Assembly (NCBI GenBank): GCA_963402885.1
Contig: OY727103.1
Coordinates: 7,540,501-7,604,500, forward strand
DNA from: Antedon bifida
Taxonomy: Eukaryota > Echinodermata > Crinoidea > Comatulida > Antedonidae
Direction of reading: 5' to 3'
DNA: 64,000 nt
Below the pieces are notes generated by a model. The model was not told the DNA's origin. It did not search any database and was given only the letters and a program-made list of their open reading frames with translations. This document shows positions 1 through 15,000 of this stretch, in pieces. Position 1 is the first letter of the stretch; each line of letters begins with the position of its first letter. A program made the position numbers and the translations under genes.

Positions 1-3000
1 ACCGTACACCTTCCTTGTGTTGAATGCGTTGACAACTGTCATAAGAACGGTCACGTTGAAAACTAGTGTCATGTGTACAGAAGCTGCAGAACGAACACCT
101 GTTGTCTGTCCATTATCGATATCAAATAACATTTCATTATCACCTGTAAACAAAAAATATTAATAGGAACGATTTATCGCAAATTATTTCCTTTGTGATT
201 AATTGTATATTAGGAATTAATAACAAATTGTTTAGCACTTTTCCAAACTGATAAGAGCACATTAAGATAAAATTGTCACAAAATATTCTAATCAGAAAAT
301 AGATCAGTTTTCAACCTCTCAGGGTTGTTATCAAGATCATTATAATTAGCGCCATAACAGCAACATGTTTAGTCTTATAATTAACTAGCGCTTACTGAAC
401 TGAAGTTTCAAAGACCGGTTAGGACTAATAAATTGGCAATTCATTTAATCAACAAAAAAGAAACCAAATTATTCTTACCAAGTAAATAAATAATCAAGAT
501 AACAAGAAGCTGATAACCACCATGTCCAATTATAAAACGTAGTTTGATACGAGACAACAATGGCTTATACCAGCCTTGCGACACACGTTGCATGGCTGAT
601 TGACTCGGGGTTTCTCTCATTAAAATGATAATCACAGCGCAGTTGATGATGAAGTAAAGCCAAAGAAGGTGACAAGATTTCAATGGTGTTCCCTAAATAA
701 AACATTAACAAGTTTCAACAGATGTTTCTTTTCTTTTGCTGTTTGTATAGATTGTGAGGAGTTTGGTGGACATTGTTTGTTTGTTTCTTTATTTCCATTC
801 ACAAAAACATAAACATACATAAATAATCATTACAAAACAAAAGAATGGAAAGAGGGAATCTCTGAAGCACAGCTTATAATAAGTAGAAACCCCCTGTTAC
901 AAAACAATTTATAAATATATATAAATAGAAATATGAAAAAAAGGCACAAGGGCATATAGGTAAAAAATACAACTTTTAAGAAAATGCAAACAATCTTTTT
1001 TGTTTTAACAACAAAAAATGATAGTTTTCTCAGAGATTGAAATGTAATTGTTCAGTTTTAATCATTAAAAAAGGGGAGACATAAACAAACAACAAAATAT
1101 CTGTTTTAATCAGAGTATTGCAAAAGTAATTTATTTTTGCATTTTATTTTTAAAGTTATAGGATTCTTATGTAACTTAAGATTCCCAGGTATTTCACACC
1201 AAAGTTCAACCCCTTTACTGACTAAACTTAATGATTTTTGAGTGGTTCTTTTAAATTGTGGGTTGGACTACTGATCGTGGGTTTGAATTCAACACTTGCC
1301 GCAATGGTTGTATCTTTTGGCAAGTCACTTTACTTGTGTTTGTTTCTTTCCACCCAGGAGTACAAATGGGTACCTGGTAAGGTCAAAATTTTGCGCTGAT
1401 TACTAGCTGTATTTTTTTTCCATACGTTTTCCATACATTTTCAAAAATAATAATATGTTTCACAACATAGCACTATATATATTGTTCTGAGGTTGCAATA
1501 TATAGGCATTGTTTAATGTAATATTGTACATTAGAACTCCTTTAAAATAATCAAAGGTTTTGGAGTGACAGATTGATTTAGGCCTCTATTAATAAGACAA
1601 TTGAGATAGTTACTGGATCTTACAACAGAATATCTATATGGCCAAAGTATGTATAACACATGAATATCCTGTTCATTAAAAACATGTAACATTTCAAAAG
1701 GCATTGTAGGATAGAGTGTCAATAGATGGCAATAGTTTGAGTCATGGAGTAGTGTGCCCTAATATGTATGTGTATTCGAGATAGGAGTATGCATCCTGGA
1801 CTTTTTGCCCCAGGGGCGTTTCAGCTCCGGAATGCATAAGCAGGTTTCGTATTCTTGTATGGAGATCTCTACAGGAATATTAATGTTCTACCTTTCTATT
1901 TTGGAGAGGGCGCTGTCAGAATGGCGGCGCCCTGTGTAACCTTTATAACCATGTTATTTTCAATGCATAATTGACAGACAGGAGATTCTTGTGTTATAAG
2001 TTCTTTGTCCCCTTAAAGATTATCTTCAGGTTGACCACATAAAACCCTTAATTTTGCCATCGTAAAGTGTACTGTATATGAATGCAACGTATGAGTTTTA
2101 CTGTAAATAATTAGATATACTTACTGTTGAACATGCTATACCTATTATTACTGCCAACACAAGGGAAAATGCCAATGAGAGTTGGTACTGCAAGTATTTT
2201 GCTGTTGAATCCCAAATATGGCGCCCCCACATGACAGCTTGCTTGATGCTATGGAAGCTGTCATCTTGCAGGATTATATCTGCTGCCCCCTTGGCATCTA
2301 GTGTTGCAGTGGTACCCTGTTAACATAATTATTAAGAATATCACTCTCATATATTCAAATCTGGCGCAATAATCAATGGTTTAAAACATAACTGATCCTT
2401 AATCAGGTGAAGCAAAGCTTTGTACCACAGCGGCAATGGTTTTCTTAAAAATAAAAATCATGGTACTGTGAGAGAGGACTTGGGATTGTAAGCAAGCAAG
2501 CTCTAATCTAATTGGTGGATCTGATTACTGATCTGAATACAAGGTCATAAATAATAATTTGCATTTAATATACATACAAATGTGCATTCAGTATGTACTA
2601 TACCTTAAGTTGTCAAAATTTAGCATCTACTGAACCATTGATTAAGTAATAGTGTCTTACCATTGCGAGACCAATGTGTGATTTTTCAAAGAGAGCAGCC
2701 TCTTTACTGCGACGTCCTGTTACAGCTAACACCTCACGTCTGCTAGCACCAGTTACACACCCCACTATGCACTCCTTATCATCAAAGTGAGCTCTTGAAA
2801 GAACCTTTAATCGCTGCATGATATTGTACTGAATGAAAGCAGAATATCGGTGATGTAGGTGGTCTTGGTGATGGCAGTGATACAGGTAGTGATGGTGATA
2901 CCAGTGCTGATGATGATGATGAAGTTGGTGGTGATGCAGGTAGTGTTAGTGGTGCAGTTGTTGAAATGAGGGTGTTGCAAGTGGTGATGATGATGATGAT

Positions 3001-6000
3001 GGTGGTAGATGATGATGGTGGTAGGTGATGATGGTGGTAGGTGATGATGGTGGTAGGTGCTGATGGTGGTGGTAGGTGGTGATGATGATGATGACGGTGG
3101 TAGGTGATGATGGTGGTAGGTGATGATAGGGGTAGGTGATGATGATGATGGTGGTACGTTATGATGGTGGTAGGTGCTGATGGTGGTGGTAGGTGCTGCT
3201 GATGGTGGTGGTAGGTGAGGATAATGGTAGGTGAGGATGATGGTGATAGGTGAGGATGATGGTGGTAGGTGGTGATGGTGGTGGTAGGTGAGGATGGTGG
3301 TGGTAGGTGCTGATGATGGTAATGGTGTTATTGATGTTGATGCTGGTGATAAGGCAGTTGATGATGATGATGATGATGGTGTTGGTGATGATGATGACGG
3401 TGGTGATGATGATGACAGTGGTAGGTGAGGATGATGGTGGTAGGTGATGATGATGGTGTTATTGATGTTGATGCTGGTGATAAGGCAGTTAATGATGATG
3501 ATGGTGGTGTTGGTGATGATGATGATGACGGTGGTGATGACGGTGATGATGATGGTGCTTTTGATGATGGTGGATGATGATTTTAAACTTGAGAGATGAT
3601 TGACAAAACAATGAAAGTGGTTGTAAAATAAATAAATAAATAAAATTTGAAATTAAAGAATATCCATAAAAAAATACTTTGTGTACCATCTCAAGCAACA
3701 TTATTTTTTTCAATAAAAGTAAATATACATTCATTACTAATATTTTAATGAACAGAATCTTATACCTTGCCTCTTGATTGTGATAAACTTTGATTAAAAT
3801 CACGGCTTTCCATCGCCAAGTCATCTGTGTTTACATTTAGTATACCTGTATCCACAGCAACATCATGTGCTGCATTCATATCATCACCAGTGAGCATTCT
3901 AACATTGATGCCTCCATCTTGGCAAGACTCAACTGCAGATCTGGACTGTGTTAAAAAAACATACATTTGATCAATTTGATTGTAAAGATAATTAATTTGA
4001 TATCAAGATATTTAAATTCTACCTCATAGTGAATATATTAAAGTGATAAAATCTTTTTTTCTCTATACTTACGTTACTTCTGACTGGATTAGACAGAGCA
4101 ATAACAGAAATAAACGTCAAATGCGACACATTGTCATATTTGGTAGAATACTTCAAACTTGGTTTTTGTGCGAAGTCTCTATAGGCTAGACACACCATCC
4201 GCAACCCTGGTAACGACATCTCTTTAAACGTTGTCTTCAACTCATCACGCAGCTCACTGGTCAACTCTTGAGATTGTCCTTCAGCATCCAAAATGTAAGA
4301 ACAACTGGAAAATAGATTTGAAAATGTCAATGAATGAAAATAATCTCTCCATTCAATGAACACATGATATTCTTTATTGAATCATTTATTTTGGTTTTTA
4401 TTTGTTTATCAACACAACAATTTGCTATCAATCATTTGTCAAAGGCTAGGACTGGTTGGATTTCATTGCAATATTTTTTATCAACATATACCGTTGTACA
4501 ATAAAAAATTGTCATGAGCTTGTTGTTGAATAGAACCATTGAATAGAAATGTTACTGTTGAATAGAACAAAATAACCAATGTTATAATAATATGAAATGA
4601 ATCCATCAAATAACATGGATATACTTAATGGGTGTGTTATCAAAGCTATATAAGATTGAATGGAATACCTATTGAATATAATTTCAACAGCGCCTTTAAC
4701 ATACAGTCGCCATATAGGTTCAGCATTTGCATCCTCTGTTTCAATGAATGTACCCATGAATCTACTATTCGAATCAAAGGTGTAGGCTTGTTCCAGTCTT
4801 TCTTCTGGCCATTTATTACGAAGGGTCCTGTAGCAGATCTCGCCGATAAAGTGTAACAATGCACAGTCGGTTTGGTCTCCAACTTGATGCAATTTGTTTC
4901 CAATTTGCTAAAAAAAAATTATGAAAAAAATGTTCTGGAGGTGCCAGTTGAAAAAACCAGTAAGAAAATTCCAGTTAAAGCCAGTTAATTGCAGTAACTA
5001 GTTTAATGATACAATAACTAATTTAAACTAGTAAGTATTAAAAAATTTCCAGAGATTAAAGTCAAAGTACCAGTTAAAACCAGTTTACAACATGTCATTT
5101 TCCTTTATTACTTGCGCTTGATTTATGTGCAATAGCATAGCATGTATTATATATACTGTTAGACCTTCAAAATATTAAATAAATTTTAATGATGCAATAC
5201 ATAGTTATACTGCCCTCACATCACTTACATATATCTGCGTGGCATATTCACTGTTAACTGCAATACTTTCTTGAAGAAGCTTCATGATTTCTTGGTTAAT
5301 TTTTCCAAGATATCTGTTGGCGCAAGGTCCAATTGTTTCGGACATACTCTGTCTTTTCTCAAAGTCATGCAGTCTGTCAGCGATGTAACATTTTTTAACC
5401 TCCATATTGCTTTGTGTTAGTACACCCGTCTTATTGCTACAAATACATGTGATGTTACCCATTAGCTCACATGCATCTTGGTTGCGAAATAATAAATTGT
5501 CTTCCAACATCCCCTGTAAATAGACATACATAAGGAATAACTTAATGATATTATATAAAAATCTATTTTTGCACTATATGTTCTTTGACTTGGATCAACA
5601 GCAGCAGTGAATCAAAATAGCACTGTATAGGCCAACATATAATAATAACAGAACATGTGAGGCCTTCTGTTGCATGATTTCTATTCTATATCCAAATATA
5701 CAGTAACATAGCACATTTATTAAGATTGAATTTAGCTAGTACAGTAGAGTCATTTGCTTTTGGTACAGTAAATGAATGACACAGTAATTTAAGTGTGGTT
5801 CCCACTAGAACCCAATGCAGCAACGTATAGACGCAAAGTGCTGTATTTTGTAATCACAAGTGGGAACTGACAATGCAGGTGCTGCAAACAATAGCTACAG
5901 GAAATCAAATCACGCAACAACGCAAGAACACTGGAAAACATAGTACAGCACGTAGCCAAGTATGCATGTCAAAGTCTATGACAACTAACATTGACATGCA

Positions 6001-9000
6001 ACTAAGCAGGTTTGATTTGACACAGACGGAGGCAAACCCAATTATTGGAAGGGTATTTTCTTACGTTCCGTAGGTTGAGGTACGTTGCGTCGCTTGTGGG
6101 AACCACGCTTTACTGAAAGACTAATCTGTGTATGCATGTAAGCACAATAGGCCTCTATACTATAGAGATCTGTTGATGTAAAGTTCGGTTTCAAACCAAA
6201 CAGAGCATAGCTTGCGATGTCGAGAAGTAGCTTCTTGTTTTAAAATCTAAAGACACATTTCACACCTTTTATAGCTTGCTAACTTTTTTTTGTATCTTTG
6301 ATTTACTATCCCAAATTGATGTCGCTATTGATGTACTTTTACTTAAAAATAACTATCTTCGTAAAAATAGGGTTTCACCTTTTTAGACTCTACAACTCAA
6401 CAACCCAAACAAGTTTATTATCAATAAAAGCGTTTCAACAGCTATCTTTTCTGTCTTTATTTTTTTTTGCAAACTATCGAAATAAAGTGCACACATTACT
6501 GCTAGTAAACTGTGCAGTTTATGAAAATATTTTTGTAGTTACCTTTTTAAAAATATGGTACAGGAGTCTATTTTCAGCAGGTATTTCATGATTTGCTATC
6601 AGATAGGATACAAATCTGGAAAACTTTCAATTGGTATGTTTTTCCAAAGGAGATCGTTTATATAAAGAAAACAGACTTACCTTTAAGGAATGTGCAATAG
6701 CTCTTTTAACAACTAAAACTTGATTTCTTGGGCGGATAAATATATACAACATGAGTGATATGATTAAAAACTCTACATAGTCCTTTATGTAATACGAAGT
6801 CCAATGAAGTTGTAGTCTTACAAACACTTCAATACTAAAACGAATTGTGGATAATAGGAAGAATATAACCACCACAGACACACCTAAGGAAAATAGAAAA
6901 CTACAATTATTAATGTTTTGAACTGATTTATGGTGCAATGAGTAAACTTTAAACAGGCAAATATTATCACCTTCGCTGAAGAATGGATTAATTTGAAATG
7001 TTTACCAGTAAATGAAAAGCAAGAGAAGAAAGTCCAATATTGTTTGTGAAACTTTAGATACATTTAGACCGACAAGACCTTCCTATATTAACTACAGCGC
7101 CAATGCTGTTACGTTGTAGTATTATGCTCCTTATTGCCGCCATACTTATGTTTGCTGTTCTCCAGTTGTAGTTACAGTAGGAGTTATTAAAAGTTGATCA
7201 TTACAGTCATAACCGTGTCTCTCGTACGATTACTGTGTGTGGAACATTGACCTCAACACTGGCGCAGGAAAACTAGTTCGATAGGGTTTTTTGTGGTGTA
7301 TATCGTTAGTGACGCCATCAAGTGACACTATCCGTGCAGTGGTTTTATAAAAACAATTAACATAAAATGTAGTCAAGTACAGGGCTTCATAAAAAAACAT
7401 AATTTTAAGTTGAAGAAATCTTCATTTAGATTTTTTATTTGCACACCTGTAAAGTTAGACAATTATTTAAACTACAGTACTATAAGGTGGTGTGGTTTAA
7501 TTACAGTTTATTAACTAAAAGTAAGCTAAGGGTAAACATTATTGTCACTTCATGAAAACAAAAACTACATTTCATGCTATAGTCACATTTTTTTAGGGAG
7601 AATGACAAAATTAGCAGTAGAATTACATATTGTCTAATCATCACACCTGTTTATGCAAATTATTTAGCAAGTTATTTGGTAATCATACACACTTTGTTAA
7701 TTGCAGTGAATATGTATGTAATATTTCTATACATTGAAACAACCTAAAATCATACATTATTGCAGGCAAAAAATATAGTTACTGCAATAACAGCAGTAGA
7801 ACATTTGACATGATCCCTTCATTCTTACCTATATATTTGGTAATATTTGTAATTTTCTTTAGTTTTGAGGTAAGCACTGCTTTATTGCGAGACTCAGCTT
7901 GTGGAGGAATCAACGAATCCGTTTCATTTCGTATAGAATTGACAGCATCCCCGGTTCTGCTATCTAGCGAATCTAGCACGCCATTGCTTCCAGAATCAAC
8001 ATTATCTGGCGAGTTATCATTCGTTCCCGCATTCGTTTCATTTTCCTCCTCTATTGTCGCTTGTTGTGTTCTACGACGCTTCCTAAACTTTTTGCGGCCA
8101 TCATCGTCATCATTATTTTGACGACCGTAATTTCTTGAGATGCTACGGACTACAATACGTGGAATTCCAACAGACTTGGCATCTATTTTGAAATACAGCA
8201 AGTATTATAGTTTATAAATAATAGACATTTAGTTCCGTATTCAAATTATATTATTCTATACTGTCATACATACTGTATACATCAAAGAAAGGTCAACGTT
8301 TTTATGCTATATCATTATAAAAAAATATTTTTCACAAAAAAACGCCGCTTGACTTAACAGTTTGAATAGCTGTCCTTCCTTTAGAAATAATGATTTATCA
8401 TCAATTATTTTTGTTTAAAAATCAGTAGTAAACATTTTGTGTAATATGAGTATAGTCTGTCCTACTCTACAGAACAAAAATATTATCATAAACTATACAG
8501 TACTGTACATATTCCAGGGTAGGGGCATTATTTCCTTTGGTCATAGTGATCAGCCAACATACTAGGTATAATGATGTAAAATTAAAAGTTAATAAATTAT
8601 ATATTTCCTCCCTGTTAGTATTTTGTATCAATATTACAACAAAAAAAGAATTATGAAAATCTAACTTATTTTTGACTTTTTTTTTTTCGTTTTCAGCCAC
8701 GAACAAAGTAAACAAATTGTGTCCTAAGTCGTAAATTGTTTGAACTACGCCATTTTTTGATAAAATAATTACATACAATTACAGTTTTTAGAATTATATA
8801 TTTTGATTATCAACATTGTAAATGTCAATAAAATATGATACTACATATTTATTAAATAAAAAGTGTTTATTTAACCTCATTCAAAGAATTTCAATACATT
8901 ATTTTGAGAGCCAACGTGACACTTCATGGCACACGCTAGAAAATGTTTAGAGGAAGGAATTATTTGACCATTATTCAATGATAAAGTGATGGTATTTATT

Positions 9001-12000
9001 AAAAATTAATCTTTAAAGATAATTGAGCAATGCACAGTATAGCAAAAAAAGTAGGCCTACTGATGGATTCATAATAAAATGACTAAAGCTCTGTCTACAC
9101 TATCAAACTTTATGTGACAACAAAAATGTGACATATCCAATAATATAATAATAGTTCAGTACATACAAATATAGGCATAAAAACATCAAATGAGTATAAA
9201 ATGTACTATAAAGATTCACATCTTGTTAATGTGCTTAGTGAGACTGAAAGCAAAGGTAAACTTTGTTGTAATAATTTGTTTGTAAATTGTTTCAAGCTTT
9301 ATGTGTTTTTCCGGTTATGTTGTTTGAGTACCGTACGAAAAAAAAAAACAAAAAACAAAAGGCCTACACTAAAATATTTAAAACTACGATATAAAAATGA
9401 TCACTTTAAAAGCATATTAAAATGTTAAAAATTTTAAAATTTCCATTATTATGTTTGCATGTCATTTTGAGCAAAAAAGTAAAAAGATAGGTCATTGCTT
9501 TTAGGAGCAGTACATAAAATATACAATTAAAATCTAAATGTAAAACATTTTAAAATGATCACTTTTAAGCTTAAAGACTGTTAAAATTACCAATTGTGTT
9601 ACTATATAATGTAAAAAGATACAGTAGATCTGAAAATCAAAACACATTTTTTTCTATAGATAGTGATCCTCCTTAAAATTCTTACTCAACATTAATAATC
9701 ATGATTTATATAATAGTCCATATTATTATAGTAGTCTATCATTACAATATTGGTGTTTCTTTTTCGGTGCAAAGGAAATACACAACACTTTCATGTGATC
9801 ACTTCAGAGACTTTCAAGGTTATTTCAACCTGATGTTACTTTTACTGCTGGTCTGTGGCAAAAGTCATGTGATGATACAAAACCACTCATCACATGATCT
9901 TTACAAAGTTTGATGAGATCTGAAACATTGGCCTAGTTTTAATGTTCCTGTCACAAAAAAAATACCAACCAGGGCTGTTCATCTTGGAGCTAAATTTAAC
10001 TCAGGACAATTAGACTAGTAAGTTTTTTTTTAAATAGCCTGAATCAAATTTTACTCACCAACAACAATGGTTTAAAACAAACCATAGTTTTTTTAATGGC
10101 CCAAATTAAATGTTACTGGCCAACAAAAAAGGTTTAAAACGTACAAACCATGCAGTTTTTTTTTACTGGCCCTAATTCAATTATACTGTCCAAGAAAAAT
10201 AGTTTAGAACAAACCATGTTTTCTCGTTAGACCGAGGTTCGAATCCAACTCTCGCCGCATTGCTTGTATCCTTAAGCAAGATACTTTACTTACGTTGGCC
10301 TCTCTCCACCCAGGTGTATAATTGGGAACCCGGTTAGATCAAGACACAACTTTGCGCTGATTACTAGCTGCATATATGGGAGTATGTTTCCATAGGTGTT
10401 TGATCAGGAAAAGACTGGGGTAATAATGTTCAGCACATTGAGAGCTTGCTTATATGCGCTATATAAGAATGAACTATTATTATTATTTTCTGTAAACAAA
10501 AATGACTGGGCAAAATGCTCATGCGGTTTCAAGACCCGCATCATGAATTTTACTGGCCCGCATTGACCAGTGGACCTGTATGAAATCAAAACAATTGGAA
10601 AGCACCATTCATTTTATCTTTTTTTCATTTGGAAAAGTGTTTTATGAAAGAAATAAAAATATTGTGTGAAATTATTTTTTTTACATTAGAAACATAATTT
10701 AACATAACATTCTGACCTTCATAATCTCCAACTGTGTTCTTGCCTACAACTGTGACGACAAGTTTCGTACTTCCCTTCCTCACTACAGATCCTAGAATTT
10801 AAAGGTACAAATTTGAATAATGAATATATTGTATTAAATGGGGGGGAAAAACAGATTGCTGGTTTAAATGTTATGATTGGCAAAATGGCGTATGCTGAAG
10901 ATTAATTTTAGTATGAGCGGGGTGTCGAAATGAAAGCATTTGTCGATGAATATAAAAACAATAGGCTTTCTTCAAAAATTTGTTAAAATAAAACATTACA
11001 CATAAAAAAGTTCAATATCAATATTACAGCATTTTTACAATTTTTATTATGTTATTTTTGAACTCACTTCTTTGGGCAATGTGTACAATTTTTGTCAGTA
11101 CATTTCTTTTCATACTGGGATATAGAAAAAATATTTTTTTCTCTTCTTTTTACGAACAGATTAGTTTCTTTTTTTTTTCATCTTTACTCATATCATTAAA
11201 AGGGAAGTTTTTAAATGACATAGCTTACTTGCATATTCTAATATATTTCTTTCCATACTTAGTCTTCTATCTTCAAAGGGCCAGTTTTTAAATTACATTA
11301 TTGTTTGAAGGTTTTCATGGTGAAATTAAATGTTGATATAAAGTTTGCGGTACACCACATGTATTAGTTCTGAAAAGAACTGTTGAGTTTCTTGACGTTT
11401 CGATCAATATGCTTTGATCGTCCTCACGCAAACTTCATATCAACAAATTACATTATTATTATCATACTGTATCTATTTTTTTTTCATATTCAATCCTCTC
11501 TTTAAAGGGACAATAAATTATATTATTATTAATGTGTCTATTTCTTTTTCATACTCACTCCTTAAAGGGGCAGTTTTTTAAATACACAGCTTACCTGCAT
11601 ACAGAAATGGATCAGTTTCTTTCTTTTTCATCTTCACTCCTGTCTTTAAAGGGGCAGTCTCATTAACTTCCAAATCCTTTGCTGATATCATTATTCCATC
11701 AGCTGGAACCACATCACCTACAATGTAACGCCAACACATTCATAGTTATACATAGCATACTCATTAACCTTAAGTAATGGCTATATGAGCAATTTAGCTA
11801 AACCCAGGGGCCCTCAGGCTTACAAGAGCACCTGAGCAGGGGCTAGAAGAGAAACATGCATTGAAATATGTCCAAAAATGTTTTAAATAGGTGCCTCATG
11901 CCTCTGCATTACATCACTGAGCAGAGATACAGTTCTTTAAATATAAATATCAGTGATAATATAATTAATAATGAAAACAATTCAAGGTGGTCGAGATCTC

Positions 12001-15000
12001 ATTTTTTTTATACCCAAACAGTAAAATGTTAGCAACGCCATCATAGTTCCCTCTGTTACTGCTTGTGCACATACATAATATGAGTTAAGTAGATGAATCT
12101 AGGCCTAGGGTGATGTGACGATAATAATCTTTCATTACAGTCTCCCACAGTGCTCAAACAGTACACAGCACTGATAATTACAGTATTTCATTCCATGTAT
12201 CTTCATTGAATGTACAGGATTTGCTGTCAACAACATGTAAGAAAAATAACTCATCACTACTGGAATTTATGATAGTCTTCAGATCATTATGGGTTTCCCT
12301 TGTGTCTTTCTTATCATGCCTTGTAGTGTTTGATGCTTTTAAATGTACAGTTAGGCCTAGGCTAATTTATTTTATCAACCCTCATGGGTGAAATTGGTAT
12401 ATGATTGATGATGTTGAAATAATATATAAAAATGTTTAAAAGTCACCTAGCAAAGAAAATATACTGCCAATTTGCATTAAAAACATCACTCACACCTACT
12501 TTAAATTTCATTAAAATAAACTTAATAATGCACCAAATTTACAATCAGGGTACAGGCTGTAGTATTTATTTTGCTGTAGTTTAAAGGGGTTTGTAGTAAA
12601 AGGGGGATTTGCCTGAACCATAAGAAATCGCCCTGCCTCCTGTTTTAGCGATTATTCACTTACCTCGGTACAATGAGACCACATCTCCAACAACAAGCTT
12701 TGTAACTGGAATCTCTTTACGCAACCCATTACGCGTAACAAACACTTTCGCAGCTAGAGCCTCCTTTCTAAGTAGGCGATTTATAAGAATCACTATTCGT
12801 TCCAACAAGATGTCTTGTACAATGTCAAATAATAGAATGATAACTGTTAAAACAATGCTTGTGAGGGAAAGTGGCCATTCTCTTGATATATCTGAAAAAA
12901 AAACAAATTTGAAAACACCATATATAATTTACAACTATATATGCCTAGCCTAACATAGTTTTGATGACTGACGTTATCATTTTATGGTTTTTCTTTAACT
13001 ATCCATTTTGAACCTCTGGATAAATGTAACAACCTTCCGAAATGTATCATACAAGGAAAAATGAAAACATTTATCTTTGAGTTTAACATATTGAAAACAA
13101 TAAATATGTATTACAGTAAAATACTGCACATATTTTTTTTCCCATACGCATCCAAATCGAGCACAAACTCGCCAATTACAGGATGGATAAACTATTTTAT
13201 ATATCTTTTTTTATATTATATTTTATATTTTTTATATCCAAACTTTAATAGTGCTGAGACTGTGTGCTGAAGACGCTTTTATTATTCAATTAATTTGTCA
13301 AACATGGCTTGAAATCTACCTCACAGGTTCCAAAATAAACACTGTAAACAAATTACTCTGGTAATAAGTATGTTACAGCATAAACAAATTCAAATTCTGG
13401 CTATTAGTTTAAATACACTATCAGCTAATCACTTCATTATGCAATCAGGTTTTTATGTCGTAATGAACTTTTTACAGTTACTGACCTAATTGACAGCTCT
13501 GGAAAAACAAGTATGCTTAATTTCATATTCATGTGGCTAATTTAATTCATCCACAAGACATGCACCATTTGATATTCAGCAAAACACTCTTGATTAATAT
13601 GAACTATATGCTTCAGTGGACAGACTATCTTTGAGACTAAAAGCTTTCAGCTTTAAACAAATCCAAAGAAATTACAAATCTTCTACTGGATTTTACAGTA
13701 TCTTATCATGACGAGTTTGGTGATTTTCACAAACAGAAACAGAAGACAGATTTCCAGAGAAATTGGGTATCTATCTTCTATTATAATTACAGTCAAATCA
13801 AACTTTAAAAACACATTTCCTGAAATTGTTGACATTTTGGAAAAATCAATGCATATATATATATGCTTCAAAAACATTAAAGCAAGTCAATCCTTGTTTT
13901 ATAATGTAAAGATCTATGGTTAATTATGATAAAAAGAGAAAAACAATGTATCCGAAATGTAGCCTGTTTGCCTCAAATGTTTTTCACCTACACTGTAGGC
14001 CTAGGCTAGTATTGTAGGCTGTAATCCTAGTCTGGTAACTAGCTTTAACGTATGACATCACATCATACCGTAGCTACAATATGGCCTAGCCACGTATTGT
14101 CTTGCTGAATTATAGTCTTTATTTTTTGCTAGAAATCTCACCAAAATCTAATGAAAATTTCAAAATTTAATCAGGAACGAATCAGAATACATTATTCTGG
14201 GTTTAAATGTAAATACGTAATTGTACAGTATGCAAGGAAGCGAGCTCAAAAGTTAAACTTACCTTCTTTTTCCTGCAAAAATGAAACACCAAATGACAAC
14301 AGACTTAGTATTAAAACACAGACTAATGCCCAATTTTCAAACAATGTCGTAACTATTAAATTTGAAATGCTTGTTCTAGCTCTCTCAGTTTTACGTATGT
14401 TTTCTCCAAATCTCTCTCTATGCAAATGTGCGTCTGTTTCATGTATACCTAAAGTTAACAAAATATAAATACATTATTATTATTTTATTCTATTATTGGA
14501 ATTAAAAGGATAGACAAAACCTTCAGGAAATCTGGAAGATTTATTAACAAAATTTACATTACATATGTGAGATATATTGGTTTGCTTGTTGAAAAGTTTG
14601 TAGATTTTTTGAAACCCTTAAATTTTATTAACTGCCAGTGTAAAATCCAAATTTAAGAAAAACATATGGTAAACAATTAAATTAACAAAGATAAAGTAAC
14701 AAATATACAGAAACATATTTGATTAAATCATACACTGTTGTACATTACTGTATGTAGAAGTTTATGAGTCACTGCAATAAACACTGTGTATGATATCCCA
14801 AGAAAAAATATCATAAAGTGGTTTAGTAAACAAAATGTACTGCAGTAACTAGAGTAAAATATGTTAACATGGTCCTTGTACATCAATACCAATCACTAAC
14901 AGTAAATGTGTCAAACAACAACGATTGACTTTGCATTGTTTTGACAAGATTGATAGAAGGATGTCGCTATTTTAAGTGGATACTTCAATTTATTTAAAGA

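Noticed and set aside
3489-3824. Minus-strand ORF ending in poly-His
   Set aside because: The His run is the translated GAT/GGT minisatellite and the rest is intron plus part of ATPase exon 11 in a wrong frame.
7810-8121. Plus-strand ORF with an N-terminal hydrophobic stretch
   Set aside because: Antisense shadow of ATPase exon 6.
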